From Bacteroidales bacterium (GTDB lineage Bacteria > Bacteroidota > Bacteroidia > Bacteroidales > Muribaculaceae), in assembly GCA_900767075.1 (NCBI GenBank), contig CAAFXX010000557.1:1-5487 (forward strand): DNA of 5,487 bases, written 5' to 3'. Below the pieces are notes generated by a model, which saw only the letters and a list, made by a program, of their open reading frames with translations, searched no databases and was not told where the DNA came from. The position numbers and the translations under genes are program-made. This document shows, piece by piece, positions 3,397-5,487 of this stretch (position 1 is its first letter; every line of letters begins with the position of its first letter).

Positions 3397-5427
3397 TTAC
3401 GGAATTGCAATTTTAGAGGCAACACCATTATTAAGTTGGATATATATGCCTGAGGGTAAAGAATTGACATCATCTATTACCTTGCGTCCATATAAATCAT
3501 ACATGGCATCTTGGGGAATATTAGCCAACCTGATTGAATCAATACGGGCAGAATCCGAGACAGTGACTTTTTTGCCTTCTCCCATCGGTATCCAAATACC
3601 TCCAAACGGATTGCGCATACTCAGACATAAAATGTATTCGCCGGCATGAGAAACAGTTTCATCTTTCCAATTCCAATTATCGACACTGATATCCAAGTCA
3701 ATTATTTCTTCCGCACCGAATGATGCATTGAACCATGGAGACCATCCTTTCACGATTCCATCTTGAATGAGTTCAACACGGATCGGTCTGTTAATTTTCC
3801 CAGACGAGGTATTGCGTACGATTGTATGCATCTTAATTGTTGAACCAAGGGTCAGATTATCCGGAATGTCGGATTCCTTTATTTGAGGAACACATAAGGA
3901 TTCGACAAACCGGATATCATTGCCATTGTTTTCAACTGAGGCGCAGTATGATGTAGAACCTGCCATGAGAATGCTATGTCCCCAACCCGATGGATTAATA
4001 TAAATATCGTTATTCATAAGATAAAGACCGTCAGACAGTCCCTCCGGAACTGTTTTCAGTTCGCTGTCAAAACTACCATAAACTTGTAAATCAGATGTAA
4101 GTTCCACGATGTTGGATGGAATTGATGTCTTATCGTAAAGGGAAGTGAATATAGTTGCAAATTTTGAGCCGGCAGGAATAGCAAAAGGACCGTAATTAGA
4201 GCATTCACCTTTCATCTTGAAACTGTCTCTCGGATGGAGTATATAGGGTATATCGTCTCCATATTTTGATGCAGGTTCGATGTAATATGAATCTAACCAT
4301 ACGGTATAAGTAGGTTTCCCTGGGTTCTCCTGCGAACGTGGAAGAATGTTCAACACTGCACACTGACCACTGTTATAACCGGTTTTCCTCGGTTGGTCCT
4401 CGACAATAGGATTAAGAAAGTCAATGGCAAAGTACCCGTCAGCCTTACCGTCCCAGCCCCAGTTAAAGTGGAACATTCCATTACCGTCATACCCGTCACA
4501 TACAAATGCATGAGCGGAAGAAATGGAAAATCCTCCATACAATATAGGCCCATAATTCTTCAATGCGTCATAAAGAATTTGTGACCAATCCTGGAGTGTG
4601 AACCAACCACGACGCATATATCTTATATCATCACTATAATCCCAATGCTTCAACAAAGCTTGAGTGGCATCGTTGACATCTGCGCCGGAAGCTGTCGGGA
4701 AATAGTTCATGCGGACGCTTCCCCCAACAGCACGAAGCAAATTTGCGACGGATTTCTTTTGTATTTCGGTGGCGGATGATTCGGAATAATCATCAAGCAT
4801 ATTTTCCCAATCAAGCGTATACTGAGAAAAATCTGTATAGATAGTTGCTCCGATCTTTTCAGCACGATATGTCAGCTCCCCTTTGCCTTGCGGCGGCCAG
4901 TTGTGATATTTCATTACTTGCGACATAGCGGTGGCAACACATCCGGAAAGACACTTTTCCCCGTAATATTCAGGACATTCCAAGTTGAATGGTTCTTCTT
5001 GTCCCCAAGATGTCGAGCAAAGAGGGGAGATAGCCTCTCCCACAGATGGTGCGGTATTTACTGTATCTCCTCCTTTTGAAGCTTCTGATACCCGCCGGCT
5101 CATATATTGCAACCATTCGCGGAAACCTACTGGCAGATTGCCGGCTGAATCATACATTTTACCTTCGCCATAACCCAGCAATGCCGGAAAAACGTCATCG
5201 GCAGGAGTAACTACAAAACCATCTTTAGAATCAAAAAGATATATAGTGTTTATGCCGCAACTGTCTGTAATTATTTTGGAAATCCTGTATTGTTGCGTCA
5301 GGAGTTTTCCTTTTATTGGAGATGTATTCCGGCTTTGTAATCTATTCAAGGCTGCGTTAGGGGCGATAGGAGCCGCCAATACTGGGATTGAGCCTAATAT
5401 AAGCAAAAGTACGGATATATATTTCAT
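3397..5427 (-). CDS. Secreted C10-family cysteine protease (streptopain/interpain-like)
   Basis: This 676-residue exported endopeptidase belongs to MEROPS family C10, with SpeB, interpain A and Bacteroides fragipains. A signal peptide (1-19, hydrophobic core ISVLLLILGSIPVL, cleavage near VLA-A) has no lipobox cysteine. A propeptide of about 20-130 contains FVVTPADDVFPALLGYGEG (71-89) and would keep the zymogen inactive. The catalytic domain starts near SWGQEEPFN (140-148, oxyanion Gln143). SGCVATAMSQVMKYHNWP (161-178) carries the nucleophile Cys163. SAHAFVCDGY (304-313) carries His306, and FNWGWDG (321-327) supplies the Asn and Trp. The active site therefore appears complete. A long beta-rich region follows (about 370-620). 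The last 40 residues, with YDLYGRKV (643-650) and LPSGIYIQ (657-664), resemble the Por/T9SS-type C-terminal signal seen in many Bacteroidales secreted proteins, suggesting surface display or release. No promoter match is visible in the 60 bases upstream. Confidence 0.95.
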   Translation of the reverse strand: MKYISVLLLILGSIPVLAAPIAPNAALNRLQSRNTSPIKGKLLTQQYRISKIITDSCGINTIYLFDSKDGFVVTPADDVFPALLGYGEGKMYDSAGNLPVGFREWLQYMSRRVSEASKGGDTVNTAPSVGEAISPLCSTSWGQEEPFNLECPEYYGEKCLSGCVATAMSQVMKYHNWPPQGKGELTYRAEKIGATIYTDFSQYTLDWENMLDDYSESSATEIQKKSVANLLRAVGGSVRMNYFPTASGADVNDATQALLKHWDYSDDIRYMRRGWFTLQDWSQILYDALKNYGPILYGGFSISSAHAFVCDGYDGNGMFHFNWGWDGKADGYFAIDFLNPIVEDQPRKTGYNSGQCAVLNILPRSQENPGKPTYTVWLDSYYIEPASKYGDDIPYILHPRDSFKMKGECSNYGPFAIPAGSKFATIFTSLYDKTSIPSNIVELTSDLQVYGSFDSELKTVPEGLSDGLYLMNNDIYINPSGWGHSILMAGSTSYCASVENNGNDIRFVESLCVPQIKESDIPDNLTLGSTIKMHTIVRNTSSGKINRPIRVELIQDGIVKGWSPWFNASFGAEEIIDLDISVDNWNWKDETVSHAGEYILCLSMRNPFGGIWIPMGEGKKVTVSDSARIDSIRLANIPQDAMYDLYGRKVIDDVNSLPSGIYIQLNNGVASKIAIP

Positions 5428-5487
5428 AATATTATGGTTATTTATTTTCTAGGGTGTTCAGTTTGATGTTCCGAAAAACGTCATTCA

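Overview
The window most likely comes from a Bacteroidota genome, probably order Bacteroidales from gut or mouth. Three things suggest this. Three upstream regions carry the Bacteroidota-type promoter (TTTG or TTG, 19-20 bases, then TAnnTTTG or a near match), and the starts lack clear Shine-Dalgarno sequences. The gene content is a secreted C10 cysteine protease with a Por/T9SS-like C-terminal end, an AAA_14/DUF4143 ATPase and a HigB-HigA pair, which is typical of Bacteroidales accessory DNA. The sequence is AT-rich with AT-rich spacers. Genus cannot be fixed from this alone.

Layout, left to right. A strong palindromic hairpin (1-26) lies just past the stop of a small three-helix membrane protein (34-282, minus), which has its own consensus promoter (333-363). 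The 344-base spacer 283-626 holds three 15-base tandem repeats (394-436), a hairpin with a repeated 11-mer (504-558) and a plus-strand promoter (582-612). That promoter drives the only plus-strand gene, an AAA_14/DUF4143 ATPase (627-1838). The ATPase ends tail-to-tail, with a 6-base overlap, against an unrecognised two-helix membrane protein (1833-2354, minus). Next comes a toxin-first HigB-HigA operon (3204 down to 2523, minus). Its antitoxin reading frame is cut by an in-frame TAA in the recognition helix, and 30 well-preserved family codons follow the stop. After a spacer holding a 45-base fragment nearly identical to part of the ATPase gene, a full-length C10 (streptopain/interpain-like) protease fills 3397-5427 on the minus strand.

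The genes do not form one pathway. This looks like an accessory or remodelled region, with a TA operon carrying a broken antitoxin, a fragment of a second ATPase gene, and short tandem repeats. The two points most worth following are the antitoxin nonsense codon beside an apparently intact toxin, and the ATPase fragment at 3285-3329, whose only three differences from the intact gene are synonymous. I found no convincing new multi-gene system.
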